54,985 bases of DNA from GCA-003244245 sp035714625 (GTDB taxonomy: Bacteria > Actinomycetota > Actinomycetes > Mycobacteriales > Pseudonocardiaceae), in NCBI GenBank assembly GCA_035714625.1, contig DASTLT010000225.1, positions 1 through 54,985 on the forward strand, given 5' to 3'. Position numbers and translations under genes: made by a program. A model generated the notes under the pieces. It made no database searches and was not told the origin of the DNA. It was given only the letters and a program-made list of their open reading frames with translations. Of the stretch, positions 8,355 to 16,873 are shown piece by piece. The first letter of the stretch is position 1; the number at the start of each line of letters is the position of its first letter.

Positions 8355-8516
8355 CAGACCGGGCGGCAACGCAGGTCGCCGCCGAATCGGCTGAGTCGGG
8401 AAGTCGAACCGGGGACCCATTTCTTTCGGGGTGAATCCGGGTGGGCACGTCCACCCGGTAGGGCTTGCTTGCTCACTTCCGGCCCGAACCCGTCAGCTAA
8501 CCCGGCAGGCGGTCTG
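8355..8516 (+). promoter_or_regulatory. ydaO/yuaA c-di-AMP riboswitch
   Basis: The leader of the NlpC/P60 gene has the hallmarks of the ydaO/yuaA motif: a GCCGAATC box, AACCGGGGACCCA, the GGGGTGAAT box, and the 3' block GACCCGAACCCGTCAGCTAA in the variant GGCCCGAACCCGTCAGCTAA (8481-8500). The closing P1 stem pairs CAGACCG (8355-8361) with CGGTCTG (8510-8516). In actinobacteria this class binds cyclic di-AMP and, as an OFF switch, controls wall hydrolases such as NlpC/P60 and Rpf proteins. A TAATCT hexamer at about 8321-8326 could be the -10 of the promoter. Confidence 0.9.
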
Positions 8517-8540
8517 GAGGGAAGAGGAGACCGACGCGAC

Positions 8541-9584
8541 GTGTCGTCGCACCGCCTGAATCGCAGGGTCCGTGGCGCAATGGCTGCGGCTGCCGTCGCT
8601 GCCCTTGTCACCTTGATTCCTGCCCCGGCCACCGCCGATCCCTCGTTGCCCGGGGATGCCCCGACGGCGGTACGGCAGCTCGCCGAGCTGAACCGGAAGG
8701 CTGAGGTGCTCACCGAGAAGTGGCACTTCGCCCGGGACCAACTGGATGCCCGCCGAGCTGAGTTGGAGCGCGCCCGGGCTGATGCGTCCGCCGCCAACGC
8801 TGCGGGGGAGCAGGCCAGGGCGATTCAGCACGAGTACCGCGGCCAGGTCGACCGGCTGACCAATGCCTCGTTTCAGGGTGCGCGCCTCAACCGGCTCTCT
8901 GCCTTGCTGGTCAGTGACTCCCCGCAGGAGTTCCTGGACCAGATGTCGGCGCTGGATGTGCTCGCGACCGACAACAAGGAGGCCCTGGACCGCCTGACCG
9001 GCGCCGTCACCCAGGCCGAGCAGGCCGAGCGCGCGGCGAGCGACGCGACAGCCCGCGCCAGTCAGGCCGAGCAGGACGCGGCGCGGCTGGAGGGCGATCT
9101 GACCCGCGCCCGCGACGAGATGGACCGTCAGATCGAGCTGGTGCAACGGCGCCTCGACCAGCTCAACGGCGCAGAGCGGGCCTCGTACACCTCGGTGGGT
9201 GACATCGATGTCCCCATTGACGTGGTCGGTAGTGGGGTTGCGGCTGAAGCGCTGCGCGCTGCGTTGACCCGGCAGGGCCTGCCGTACGTCTACGGCGCCG
9301 AGGGCCCGCACGCCTTCGACTGCTCGGGCCTGGTGAAGTGGTCCTTCGCCCAGGCCGGCATGTCGGGGCTGCCCCACTCCAGCCGCCAGCAGGCGCAACT
9401 GGGCCGCAGCGTCAGCCGGGGAAAGCTGCAACCGGGTGACCTCATCGCCCTGTACTCACCGGTAAGTCATATTGGTATCTATGCCGGAAATGGCCGTTAC
9501 GTGAACGCGCCGCAGTCCGGTGATGTGGTGAAGGTCGCGCCGGTGCCGTGGGGCGAGGTCACCGCAATGCGCCGAATCGGCTGA
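8541..9584 (+). CDS. secreted NlpC/P60 peptidoglycan endopeptidase (Rv2190c-like)
   Basis: Secreted D,L-endopeptidase family. The GTG at 8541 gives 347 residues with a Sec signal peptide (about residues 1-32, ending APATADPS), a long coiled-coil region (about 40-215) and a C-terminal NlpC/P60 domain. The catalytic Cys is C261 in AFDCSGLVKW and the His is H310 in VSHIGIY; the third position is N322 in RYVNAP, an accepted alternative to His. The order signal peptide, coiled coil, NlpC/P60 matches RipA/Rv2190c-type proteins whose coiled coil restrains the catalytic domain. Expression is probably gated by the c-di-AMP riboswitch just upstream. Confidence 0.9.
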   Translation: MSSHRLNRRVRGAMAAAAVAALVTLIPAPATADPSLPGDAPTAVRQLAELNRKAEVLTEKWHFARDQLDARRAELERARADASAANAAGEQARAIQHEYRGQVDRLTNASFQGARLNRLSALLVSDSPQEFLDQMSALDVLATDNKEALDRLTGAVTQAEQAERAASDATARASQAEQDAARLEGDLTRARDEMDRQIELVQRRLDQLNGAERASYTSVGDIDVPIDVVGSGVAAEALRAALTRQGLPYVYGAEGPHAFDCSGLVKWSFAQAGMSGLPHSSRQQAQLGRSVSRGKLQPGDLIALYSPVSHIGIYAGNGRYVNAPQSGDVVKVAPVPWGEVTAMRRIG

Positions 9585-9605
9585 ACACCCCCGGACGCGG
9601 CCGGC

Positions 9606-9620
9606 TACTCTGCCGCCGTG
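9606..9620 (+). promoter_or_regulatory. -10 element for leaderless pimB transcript
   Basis: TACTCT (9606-9611) is six bases before the GTG at 9618, with no Shine-Dalgarno, consistent with a leaderless mRNA. Confidence 0.55.
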
Positions 9621-10742
9621 CCACGGACCCTGCTGGTGAGCAATGACTTCCCGCCCCGTGCCGGTGGCATCCAGGCTTACCTGCACGCACTGGCCCGGGC
9701 GCTGCCCGAGGATGAGCTTGCCGTCTACGCGCCGGACTGGCCGGGCGCGGCTGCCTTCGACGCGGGGTTGCCGTTCCCCGTCGTCCGGCACCCGGGGACG
9801 CTCATGCTGCCCACCCCTGTGGTGACACGACGTGCTGCCGAGCTGCTGCGGGAGCTGCGCTGCGAGACCGTCTGGTTCGGTGCTGCCGCTCCGCTGGCGC
9901 TGCTGGGTCCGGCATTGCGGCAGGCAGGCGCGCGACGGGTGGTGGCAAGCAGCCATGGCCATGAGGTGGGCTGGTCGATGCTGCCCCCCGGTCGGATGGT
10001 GCTGCGCCGGATTGGCGCGGATGCTGATGTGGTCACGGTGGTGAGCCGTTACACCCGTCGCCGGGTCGCCTCAGCGTTCGGTCCGGAGGCTGCCCTCGAG
10101 CTGCTGTCTCCAGGGGTGGACGCCACCACCTTCCGCCCGGATCCGGCTGCGCGGGCGGAGATCCGGCGACGTTACCGGTTGGGGGAAGCCCCGGTGGTGC
10201 TGTGTGTGTCTCGCCTGGTGCCCCGCAAGGGGCAGGACGTGCTGGTCAGGGCACTGCCCGCGATCCGCCGGCAAATCCCGGGGGCAGTGCTGCTGCTCGT
10301 GGGAGGTGGGCCTCGGCTTACCGGGCTTCGCCGGCTGGCACGGTCCTGCGGGGTCGCCGATGCAGTGCTGTGCACCGGGGCCGTGCCATGGTCCCAGCTC
10401 CCGGCGCACTATGCCGCCGGGGACGTCTTCGCGATGCCCTGCCGAACCCGAGGCAAGGGGCTGGACGTCGAGGGGTTCGGCCTGGTGTTCCTCGAGGCTG
10501 CCGCTACCGGCTTGCCGGTGGTGGCCGGAGACTCCGGGGGCGCGCGGGAGACCGTCCGCCCCGGCGACACCGGTGAGCTGGTGGACGGCCGGGACGTGGC
10601 AGCGGTGGCACGGACGGTGCTGGCTTTGCTGACCGACCCGGACCGGGCGGCGGCGATGGGCGATCGCGGGCGCCGCTGGATGCAGCAGGACTGGAGCTGG
10701 CCGCGCCGCGGGCGGCTGCTCGCGCAACTCGTGAGTGCGTAA
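9618..10742 (+). CDS. pimB: GDP-mannose-dependent phosphatidylinositol-monomannoside mannosyltransferase PimB'
   Basis: GT-B fold glycosyltransferase (GT4), 374 residues, adding the second mannose to phosphatidylinositol mannoside at the cytoplasmic face of the membrane, the base of LM/LAM-type lipoglycans. Features are the N-terminal LVSNDFPPRAGGIQ glycine loop, SSHGHEVGW acceptor-domain segment, the phosphate-binding SRLVPRKGQD and the E-x7-E motif EGFGLVFLE. It corresponds to Rv2188c by order, between NlpC/P60 and fadD15. Its TAA stop lies inside a perfect palindrome shared with the end of the convergent fadD15. Confidence 0.88.
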   Translation: MPRTLLVSNDFPPRAGGIQAYLHALARALPEDELAVYAPDWPGAAAFDAGLPFPVVRHPGTLMLPTPVVTRRAAELLRELRCETVWFGAAAPLALLGPALRQAGARRVVASSHGHEVGWSMLPPGRMVLRRIGADADVVTVVSRYTRRRVASAFGPEAALELLSPGVDATTFRPDPAARAEIRRRYRLGEAPVVLCVSRLVPRKGQDVLVRALPAIRRQIPGAVLLLVGGGPRLTGLRRLARSCGVADAVLCTGAVPWSQLPAHYAAGDVFAMPCRTRGKGLDVEGFGLVFLEAAATGLPVVAGDSGGARETVRPGDTGELVDGRDVAAVARTVLALLTDPDRAAAMGDRGRRWMQQDWSWPRRGRLLAQLVSA

Positions 10743-10760
10743 CCGTTACGCACTCACGAG
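10728..10760. terminator. perfect 16-bp palindrome spanning two convergent gene ends
   Basis: CTCGTGAGTGCGTAAC (10728-10743), one central base, then its exact complement GTTACGCACTCACGAG (10745-10760). It covers the last codons and TAA of pimB and the TGA of fadD15, so it can act as a terminator on both strands. There is no T-tract, as is common in high-GC actinobacteria. A related core recurs at 30851-30898. Confidence 0.8.
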
Positions 10761-12565
10761 TAGAGGGCGTCGATCTCGGCGGCGAAGTCCTTGGCCACCA
10801 CAGCACGCTTGAGTTTGAGGGTCGGAGTGAGCTGGCCCTCGTGCTCGGTGAAGTCGACGGGCAGTACCCGGAACTTGCGGATCGTCTCAGCCTTCGAGAC
10901 GGCCTTGTTCGCCTCGTCTACCGCCTGCTGCACCTCGGCGAGCAGGTCCGCGTCGTCCACCAGGTCACCGGCTGTGCTGCCTGCGGGCTTGCCACGCTCA
11001 GCGCACCAGGCGGGCAAGGTTTCGGCATCAAGGGTCACCAGGGCCGCGATGAACGGCTGCCGGTCGCCGACCACCATGCATTGGCTGATCAACCGGTGCG
11101 CCCGGATCCGGTCCTCCAGTACGGTGGGGGCCACGTTCTTGCCCGCTGCAGTGACGATGAGCTCCTTCTTGCGACCGGTGATCCGCAGGAAGCCGTCCTC
11201 ATCCAGCGCGCCGAGATCACCGGAGTGGAACCAGCCGTCGACCACGGCTTCCGCAGTGGCCTGCTCGTTGTGCCAGTAGCGGCGCAGCACACCGGGGCTT
11301 TTGATCAGCACCTCACCGTCGTCGGCGATCCTGATCGTCACCCCGGCCACCGGCTGGCCCACGGTACCAATCTTCATGCGGTCCTGGGTGTTCACCGTGG
11401 ACGCGGCACTCGTCTCGGTCAGTCCATAGCCTTCCAGCACCGGCAGCCCGATTCCGCGGAAGAAATGCCCGAGCCGTTCCCCCAGCGGAGCGCCCCCGGA
11501 GACCGCCGCGACGCACCGGCCGCCGAGCACCGCGCGCAGCTTGGCGTAGACCAACTGGTCGAACAGGGCGTGCTTGGCCCGCAGCAGCACCCCGGCGCCC
11601 CCGGTGTCCTGAGCGCGGCTCCACGCGACGGCGACCGCCTCGGCGGCGTCGAAGATCCGGCCCTTGCCGGTGGCGTGCGCCTTCTGCCGCGCCGAGTTGT
11701 AAACCTTCTCGAACACCCGCGGTACCGAGAGCACGAAGGTGGGTCGAAACTCGGCCAGCTCGGCGACCAGGTTCTGCACGTCCGGGGTATGCCCAAGGGT
11801 GATCCGCCCGTAGACCGCGCAGCACTGGATGATGCGGGCGAACACGTGGGCCAGGGGCAGGAACAGCAGCATCGAGTTGCCCGGCTGCATCAGCCGGGGG
11901 AAGGCTCCCAGGGCGGCCCGGGTCTGGGCGAGCAGGTTGCGATGGGTGAGCTCGCAGCCCTTGGGGCGCCCGGTGGTTCCTGAGGTGTAGATCAGCGTCG
12001 CCTGATCCTCGGCCCCGACGGTGGCCGCGCGTTCCCGCACGGCGTCATCGCTCACCCCGGCCCCGAGCGCGGTGAGCTCGTCACTCGCCGCCGCCGAGCC
12101 ATCGCCGCCGGGGGCCGGGTCGATCTGCCACACACTTGCCAGCTCTCCGAGCCGGTCCACCAGCCCCTGCACCATCTCCCGGTGCCCGGCGGTCTCGACC
12201 ACGATCGCCTTGGCCCCGGAGTCGGACAGGATCCACTCCACCTGCTCAGGGGAGGATGTCTCGTAGATTGGCACCGTGGATCCGCCGGCCGCCCAGATCG
12301 CGTAGTCCAGCAGGGTCCACTCGTAGCGGGTCTTGGACAGCAGCGCAACCCGGTCCCCGCGCCCGATACCCGCTGCGATGAGTCCCTTGGCGACGGCGCT
12401 CACCTGGTCAGCGAAGTCTCTTGCGGTGATGTCGGCCCAGCCGCCGTCCACCCGGCGCCGGAAGCTGACGGCGCTGGCGAACCGCTCGGCGTTCGCCCAC
12501 ACCACATCGGTGAGATTCTCCTCGTCGGCCACCGTGGTGGTGGCGCGGACCGTGAACTCCTGCAC
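10754..12565 (-). CDS. fadD15: long-chain fatty-acid-CoA ligase, FadD15 type
   Basis: ANL-superfamily acyl-CoA synthetase, 603 residues, activating long-chain fatty acids with ATP and CoA. The AMP-binding P-loop is TLIYTSGTTGRPKGCE, followed by the EGYGLTETSA motif and the hinge region HSGDLGALDEDGFLRITGRK leading to the C-terminal domain, with catalytic-Lys region near the C-terminus. The GTG start at 12565 follows GGGAGG with a five-base spacer. It matches Rv2187 in position and size. Its TGA is inside the palindrome at 10728-10760. Confidence 0.92.
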   Translation of the reverse strand: MQEFTVRATTTVADEENLTDVVWANAERFASAVSFRRRVDGGWADITARDFADQVSAVAKGLIAAGIGRGDRVALLSKTRYEWTLLDYAIWAAGGSTVPIYETSSPEQVEWILSDSGAKAIVVETAGHREMVQGLVDRLGELASVWQIDPAPGGDGSAAASDELTALGAGVSDDAVRERAATVGAEDQATLIYTSGTTGRPKGCELTHRNLLAQTRAALGAFPRLMQPGNSMLLFLPLAHVFARIIQCCAVYGRITLGHTPDVQNLVAELAEFRPTFVLSVPRVFEKVYNSARQKAHATGKGRIFDAAEAVAVAWSRAQDTGGAGVLLRAKHALFDQLVYAKLRAVLGGRCVAAVSGGAPLGERLGHFFRGIGLPVLEGYGLTETSAASTVNTQDRMKIGTVGQPVAGVTIRIADDGEVLIKSPGVLRRYWHNEQATAEAVVDGWFHSGDLGALDEDGFLRITGRKKELIVTAAGKNVAPTVLEDRIRAHRLISQCMVVGDRQPFIAALVTLDAETLPAWCAERGKPAGSTAGDLVDDADLLAEVQQAVDEANKAVSKAETIRKFRVLPVDFTEHEGQLTPTLKLKRAVVAKDFAAEIDALYS

Positions 12566-12792
12566 GAAGACCTCCCGGTCTGGTTTTCCAGGTACGCCTG
12601 GTGAGACACCTGTCGCTGGCAGCCAGTGCTCATTATCGAACGTATCGCGGCTCGCGTTTCACCCCACAGGCTGGGGCGTGCCCGAATTGCCGGAATACCA
12701 CCCGTCCGGCCGGTCGCCCCTCACCGTTCTGGCGCTACTGGCTGCGCCTCGATGTCGCGGGTGGTGACCACGCCCCGCGGTGAGCATCCCGG

Positions 12793-12807
12793 TAGCCTGC
12801 CGACATG
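12793..12807 (+). promoter_or_regulatory. -10 element for a leaderless transcript
   Basis: TAGCCT (12793-12798) lies six bases before the ATG at 12805 with no Shine-Dalgarno, so the SRPBCC gene is probably transcribed from its own start codon. Confidence 0.55.
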
Positions 12808-13239
12808 GCCGATCAGTCCACCCAGTCCATCGTCATCAACGCCGAGCCCGAGAAGATCATGGACGTGATCGCTGACTTCTCCGCCTACCCGGAGTGGGCC
12901 TTAGGCGTGAAGAAGGCGGAAGTCATCACCCCCGGCGGCGAAGGGCGCGCCGAACGGGTGCGCTTTTTGCTGGACGCTGGCGTGGTCAAGGACGAGTACG
13001 TGCTCGCCTACACCTGGTCGGCTGACCGGCTGGCGGTGAGCTGGGAGCTGGTGAAGGGCCAGATGCAGAAGGCGCAACGCGGCTCCTACGTCCTGGAGCC
13101 GAGCGACGGGTCGACCAAGGTGACCTACAGCCTCACGGTAGATCTGGCCATCCCGATGATCGGGATGTTCAAGCGCAAGGCCGAGCGGGTGATCATGGAC
13201 ACCGCTCTCAAGGAGCTTAAGCGCCGCGTGGAGAACTAA
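12805..13239 (+). CDS. SRPBCC / polyketide-cyclase-like protein (Rv2185c-like)
   Basis: A 144-residue START/SRPBCC-fold protein: an N-terminal strand QSIVINAEPEKIMDVIADFS and helix, the YPEWALGVK turn, a curved sheet in the middle and the long C-terminal helix ending KELKRRVEN. The family binds hydrophobic ligands in a helix-grip cavity; no ligand is known here. By order and size it is the counterpart of Rv2185c. It is followed after 24 bases by the ArsA-like ATPase and probably forms the start of an operon through the ROK kinase. Confidence 0.85.
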   Translation: MADQSTQSIVINAEPEKIMDVIADFSAYPEWALGVKKAEVITPGGEGRAERVRFLLDAGVVKDEYVLAYTWSADRLAVSWELVKGQMQKAQRGSYVLEPSDGSTKVTYSLTVDLAIPMIGMFKRKAERVIMDTALKELKRRVEN

Positions 13240-13263
13240 AGAAGCTGTTCGGGAGGCCGCAGG

Positions 13264-14493
13264 GTGCGTGTCGTGCTCTTTGCCGGTAAGGGTGGAGTCG
13301 GCAAGACCACCCTCGCTGCGGCCACTGGTGCCGCATTGAGTGCCGCCGGGCGAAAGACCCTGGTGGTGGCCACTGGTGCGGCCCACTCGCTCGCCGATGC
13401 GCTGGACGTGCGGCTGAGCCCGGAACCGGCCGAGGTGGAGGAGGGGCTCTTCGCCGCCGAAGTGGACACCCGGGCGCTGCTCGGTGGTGCCTGGCCCACC
13501 CTGCGCCCCCACCTCAGCACCCTGTTGGCCGGGGCCGGAGTGGACGAGGTGATCGCCGAGGAGCTGACCGTGCTCCCCGGGTTCGAGGAGTTACTGGCGC
13601 TTTCCGAGGTGCAGCGGATGGCGCGAACCGGGCCCTGGGAGGTGGTGATCGTGGACTGCGGTCCCACCGCTGGGGCATCGCGGCTACTGGCCCTGCCCGA
13701 GATCGGGGCCCGTTATCTGGAGCGGTGGTACCCCACCCACCGCCGGATGGTGCGCGGGATGCTCGCCGGCCTGGCCGGGCCGAGCCCGTCAGGGCGGCAC
13801 TGGGACGCCACCGTCAACGCGCTGAACCGGCTGGCCGAGCACTTGGAGTCGTTACGGTCGTTGGTGAACGATCCCACGACCACCTCCGTGCGGCTGGTGC
13901 TGACCCCGGAGCAGGTGGTGGCCGCGGAGACCCGAAGGTCGGTCACCGCGCTGGCGTTACAGGAGATCCGGGTGGACGGGCTGCTCGGCAACCGGCTGGT
14001 ACCTGCGCTGCCCGCCACGGCGCGAGGACCAGCAGCCCACTGGATGCGCGCCCGGCGCCGGGAACAGGACGAGGTGCTGGCCGCGCTCCGTGCCGAGCTG
14101 CCCGGCCTGCCAGTGCGTGCCGTACAGCACCGAGCCGTCGAACCGGTGGGGCTCGCGGCGCTTCGTGCGCTGTCCGCCGACCTCGGCGCCCCCGATGACC
14201 CGGTGCTCGACTGCACCGCCACCGGACCCCCGGTCCCCCTGCTTGCCGTGACCCACGCCGGCGGTTCCGGCCTGGACAGCGAGTACCAGTTGCGGATCTC
14301 GTTGCCGTTGCTGACCATCGCAGACGTGGAGCTGTCCCGGGTGGACGACGATCTCGCCGTCACCGCGGCGGGTCATCGCCGGATGCTGCGGCTGCCTTCG
14401 GTGCTGCGGCGCTGCACGCTCAGCGCAGCGGAGGTGGACTGCGCCGGTCTGCTCGTGCGGTTCCGGCCCGATCCCGCGGTGTGGATGAGGTGA
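13264..14493 (+). CDS. ArsA/GET3-family ATPase (Rv2184c-like)
   Basis: A 409-residue P-loop ATPase of the SIMIBI class. The deviant Walker A is GKGGVGKTTLAAATG at residues 8-16 and beyond, followed by VVATGAAHSLADAL and, near residue 125, VVIVDCGPTAGASRLLALPE (switch II). The C-terminal 80 residues form a small beta-rich domain. Arsenite-binding cysteines of true ArsA pumps are not apparent, so an arsenic role is unlikely; a chaperone or targeting role is more plausible for this actinobacterial group. GGGAGG precedes the GTG start. It overlaps the next gene as GTGA. Confidence 0.85.
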   Translation: MRVVLFAGKGGVGKTTLAAATGAALSAAGRKTLVVATGAAHSLADALDVRLSPEPAEVEEGLFAAEVDTRALLGGAWPTLRPHLSTLLAGAGVDEVIAEELTVLPGFEELLALSEVQRMARTGPWEVVIVDCGPTAGASRLLALPEIGARYLERWYPTHRRMVRGMLAGLAGPSPSGRHWDATVNALNRLAEHLESLRSLVNDPTTTSVRLVLTPEQVVAAETRRSVTALALQEIRVDGLLGNRLVPALPATARGPAAHWMRARRREQDEVLAALRAELPGLPVRAVQHRAVEPVGLAALRALSADLGAPDDPVLDCTATGPPVPLLAVTHAGGSGLDSEYQLRISLPLLTIADVELSRVDDDLAVTAAGHRRMLRLPSVLRRCTLSAAEVDCAGLLVRFRPDPAVWMR

Positions 14494-15455
14494 GCACGCC
14501 GGGGCTGACCATCGGGGTGGACGTCGGCGGAACCAGCGTGCGGGCCGGGGTGGTGGACGGCGCCGGGATGGTGCAGGACATCAGGCACGCGACCACCCCG
14601 GCCGGGGCGCAGGCGCTCGAGGACGTCATCGTGGGTCTGGTGAGCGAGCTGGGCGCCGCGTACCACGGGGTGCGCGCAATCGGGCTCGCGGTGGCCGGTT
14701 TTGTGACCGCGGACCGCAGTCAGGTCGGGTTCTGCCCGCACCTGGCCTGGCGCGGCGTCCCGGTCGCCGACCGGATCGAGCGCCGGCTCGGCCTCCCGGT
14801 GGTGCTCGAGCACGACGCGAACGCTGCCGCCCTGGCTGAGCACCGTTACGGCAGGATGCGCGACGGCGGGGTCGCTGTGCTGGTGCTGCTGGGCACCGGA
14901 ATCGGCGGGGCGCTGCTGGTGGATGGTGCGCTGTTCCGGGGCGCGCACGGGGTGGCACCCGAGCTGGGTCACCTGCGGCTGGTGCCCGACGGGCGGCCCT
15001 GCGCGTGCGGTAAGCGTGGCTGCTGGGAGCGCTACTGCAGCGGGACCGGCCTGGTGAGCACCGCACTGGAGCTGCTCGCCCAGCGGCCTGGCGCCCGGAC
15101 TGCGTTGGCCCAGGAGGCGAGCGGGAATCCGGGCGGGCTCTCCGGTGCGCAGGTGGTGCGGGCGGCCCGCGACGGCGACCCGGTGGCCCTGCAGGCCATG
15201 GTCGAGCTGGCCCGCTGGCTCGGCGAGGGTCTCGCGTTGCTGGCCGACGTCTACGACCCCGAGCTGGTGGTGATCGGGGGTGGAATGGCGCAGTCCGCTG
15301 CGCTGTTCCTGGAGCGGGCACGGGCGCACTATGCAGCCTCGGTGACCGGAGCGGGATACCGGACACTGGCCCACGTCCGCACCGCGCAACTCGGCACCGA
15401 GGCCGGCATCGTGGGAGCCGCGCTGCTCGCCCGGTCGCGGTCCTCCGGCTCCTGA
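14490..15455 (+). CDS. ROK-family sugar kinase (glucokinase-like)
   Basis: A 321-residue ROK protein with no N-terminal winged helix, hence an enzyme rather than a repressor. It shows the phosphate-binding GVDVGGTSVRAGVVDG, the catalytic HDANAAALAEH region, LLGTGIGGALLVDG, and the ROK zinc motif CACGKRGCWE, which together suggest a glucokinase or related hexose/N-acyl-hexosamine kinase. The GTG at 14490 overlaps the ArsA-like stop (GTGA), so the two are translationally coupled. Substrate cannot be fixed from sequence. It is an addition relative to the mycobacterial order. Confidence 0.85.
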   Translation: MSTPGLTIGVDVGGTSVRAGVVDGAGMVQDIRHATTPAGAQALEDVIVGLVSELGAAYHGVRAIGLAVAGFVTADRSQVGFCPHLAWRGVPVADRIERRLGLPVVLEHDANAAALAEHRYGRMRDGGVAVLVLLGTGIGGALLVDGALFRGAHGVAPELGHLRLVPDGRPCACGKRGCWERYCSGTGLVSTALELLAQRPGARTALAQEASGNPGGLSGAQVVRAARDGDPVALQAMVELARWLGEGLALLADVYDPELVVIGGGMAQSAALFLERARAHYAASVTGAGYRTLAHVRTAQLGTEAGIVGAALLARSRSSGS

Positions 15456-15481
15456 GGCTTTCAGCCCAGTCCTAACAGCTC

Positions 15482-15928
15482 CTATAGCTGAGCCCCGTCG
15501 TCCCAGCCCTCCCGCGGGGGGCCGCCACGCAGCCCGAACACCAGGGCGCCGATCCCGACGGTGATGGCCAGCAGGCCCAGCGGGGTGGCCACGCTCTCGC
15601 CCAGCTCCAGCAAACTGGGCTGGACCAGCAGCAGCACCCCGACGGCGAGCAGCAGCATGCCGCCGAGGGTCCGGGGATGGGGCACCGGCAGCGGGGGCGG
15701 TTCCGGTGGCTGGTAGTGACCCTCATCGTCAGCCGGTCGGGGTATGCCGGCCAGCGCGGCGACCGCAGGCTCCTCGGGAAGGGGATCGGTGTCGGCCGGC
15801 CAGCGGGGTGCGTCCGGCTCGGCCCGCCAGTTCGCGATGATGCCGGCGAAGACCGCGTCGGTGTCCTCGGCGCCGTCGCGCCGCGCCGCGTCGCGGTCGG
15901 GCTCTTCGGGATCGGGGACGGCTACCAC
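15482..15928 (-). CDS. small two-helix membrane protein (Rv2183c position)
   Basis: A 148-residue protein with a hydrophilic, acidic and Pro-rich N-terminus (DTDAVFAGIIANWRAEPD is its most conserved-looking stretch) and two adjacent transmembrane helices near residues 88-108 and 112-132. The GTG at 15928 is chosen because AAGGGG precedes it; an upstream open frame lacks a Shine-Dalgarno. It is convergent with the ROK gene and divergent from plsC, and corresponds by position to the Rv2183c hypothetical. Function unknown. Confidence 0.65.
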   Translation of the reverse strand: MVAVPDPEEPDRDAARRDGAEDTDAVFAGIIANWRAEPDAPRWPADTDPLPEEPAVAALAGIPRPADDEGHYQPPEPPPLPVPHPRTLGGMLLLAVGVLLLVQPSLLELGESVATPLGLLAITVGIGALVFGLRGGPPREGWDDGAQL

Positions 15929-16109
15929 CAGGACACCACCCCTTAGGCTTGGCCGGGCTCGCTGCAGAGGTGACGGTACCTGGCCCGGGCGGCTGCTGCG
16001 CAAGACCGCGGAGCCGCCGGGTGCGTGATGGGTAGGGTCGAACCGGGACGTTGTGTCCTCAAGACTGCGCTCCGTAGGCTTGCCGGGGTGGGTGAGGAAG
16101 GATTGGTGG

Positions 16110-16817
16110 GTGTTCTACTGGCTGCTCAAGCACCTGCTCCTCGGCCCGTTGTTGCGGTTGACGTGTCGCCCCCAGGTCCGGGGGGCTGAGCACGTTCCGG
16201 CCCACGGCGGGGCCATCCTGGCCAGTAACCACCTCGCGGTCGCCGACTCGTTCTTCCTCTCCCTGGTGGTGCCCCGCCGGGTGACCTTCCTGGCCAAGGG
16301 CGAGTACTTCACCTCCCCCGGCGTGCGCGGGTGGCTCAAGCGGCAGTTCTTCAGCGCGGCCGGTCAGGTACCGATCGACCGCTCCAGCGCCTCGGCCGCG
16401 CAGGCCGCGCTCAACACCGGTGTGCGGTTGCTGGCCGAGGGGCACCTGCTCGGGATCTACCCGGAGGGCACCCGCTCCCCGGACGGCCGGTTGTACAAGG
16501 GCAAGACGGGCGTGGCCCGGCTGACGCTGCAGGCCGGGGTACCGGTGATCCCAGTCGCCATGATCGGAACCGACAAGGTAAACCCGATCGGCTCCAAGAT
16601 GTGGCGTCCGCATCCGGTCGAGATCCGTTTCGGTGCCCCGCTGGACTTCTCCCGTTACGAGGGGCTGGCCGGTGACCGGTTCGTCGAGCGGTCCATGGTC
16701 GATGAGATCATGTATTCCTTGATGGAGCTCTCTGGTCAGGAGTACGTCGACATCTACGCCTCCTCGGTCAAGGAGCGTGCGGCCGCCCGCCGGCGCCCGG
16801 CACTCAGCAAGTCGTGA
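16110..16817 (+). CDS. plsC: 1-acyl-sn-glycerol-3-phosphate acyltransferase (Rv2182c-like)
   Basis: Membrane-associated acyltransferase making phosphatidic acid from lysophosphatidic acid. The GTG at 16110 gives 235 residues starting VFYWLLKHLLLGPLLRL, the usual N-terminus of this group; alternative in-frame starts at 16053 and 16092 are possible. Motif I is NHLAVADSFF, a variant of NHxxxxD in which the usual second residue is retained as H-x4-D, and motif III is IYPEGTRSPDG. AAGGA lies seven bases upstream of the chosen start. It corresponds to Rv2182c. Confidence 0.88.
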   Translation: MFYWLLKHLLLGPLLRLTCRPQVRGAEHVPAHGGAILASNHLAVADSFFLSLVVPRRVTFLAKGEYFTSPGVRGWLKRQFFSAAGQVPIDRSSASAAQAALNTGVRLLAEGHLLGIYPEGTRSPDGRLYKGKTGVARLTLQAGVPVIPVAMIGTDKVNPIGSKMWRPHPVEIRFGAPLDFSRYEGLAGDRFVERSMVDEIMYSLMELSGQEYVDIYASSVKERAAARRRPALSKS

Positions 16818-16873
16818 TCGGTCGGCGACCGGGCACGCTCGGGCAGATCAGCGAGGGCGAGGGGCGGGTCTAG

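Noticed and set aside
7505..8797. Long minus-strand open frame across the NYN gene end and riboswitch
   Set aside because: It is a high-GC shadow frame, Ser/Arg/Ala-rich, antisense to clear genes and the riboswitch.
13264..14493. Arsenite-pump ATPase (arsA proper)
   Set aside because: There are no arsenic-binding Cys residues or ars genes nearby; it is the single-domain actinobacterial ArsA/GET3-like group.
15456..15481. Short inverted repeat after the ROK gene as terminator
   Set aside because: Only about a 5-bp stem with no T-run; too weak to call.
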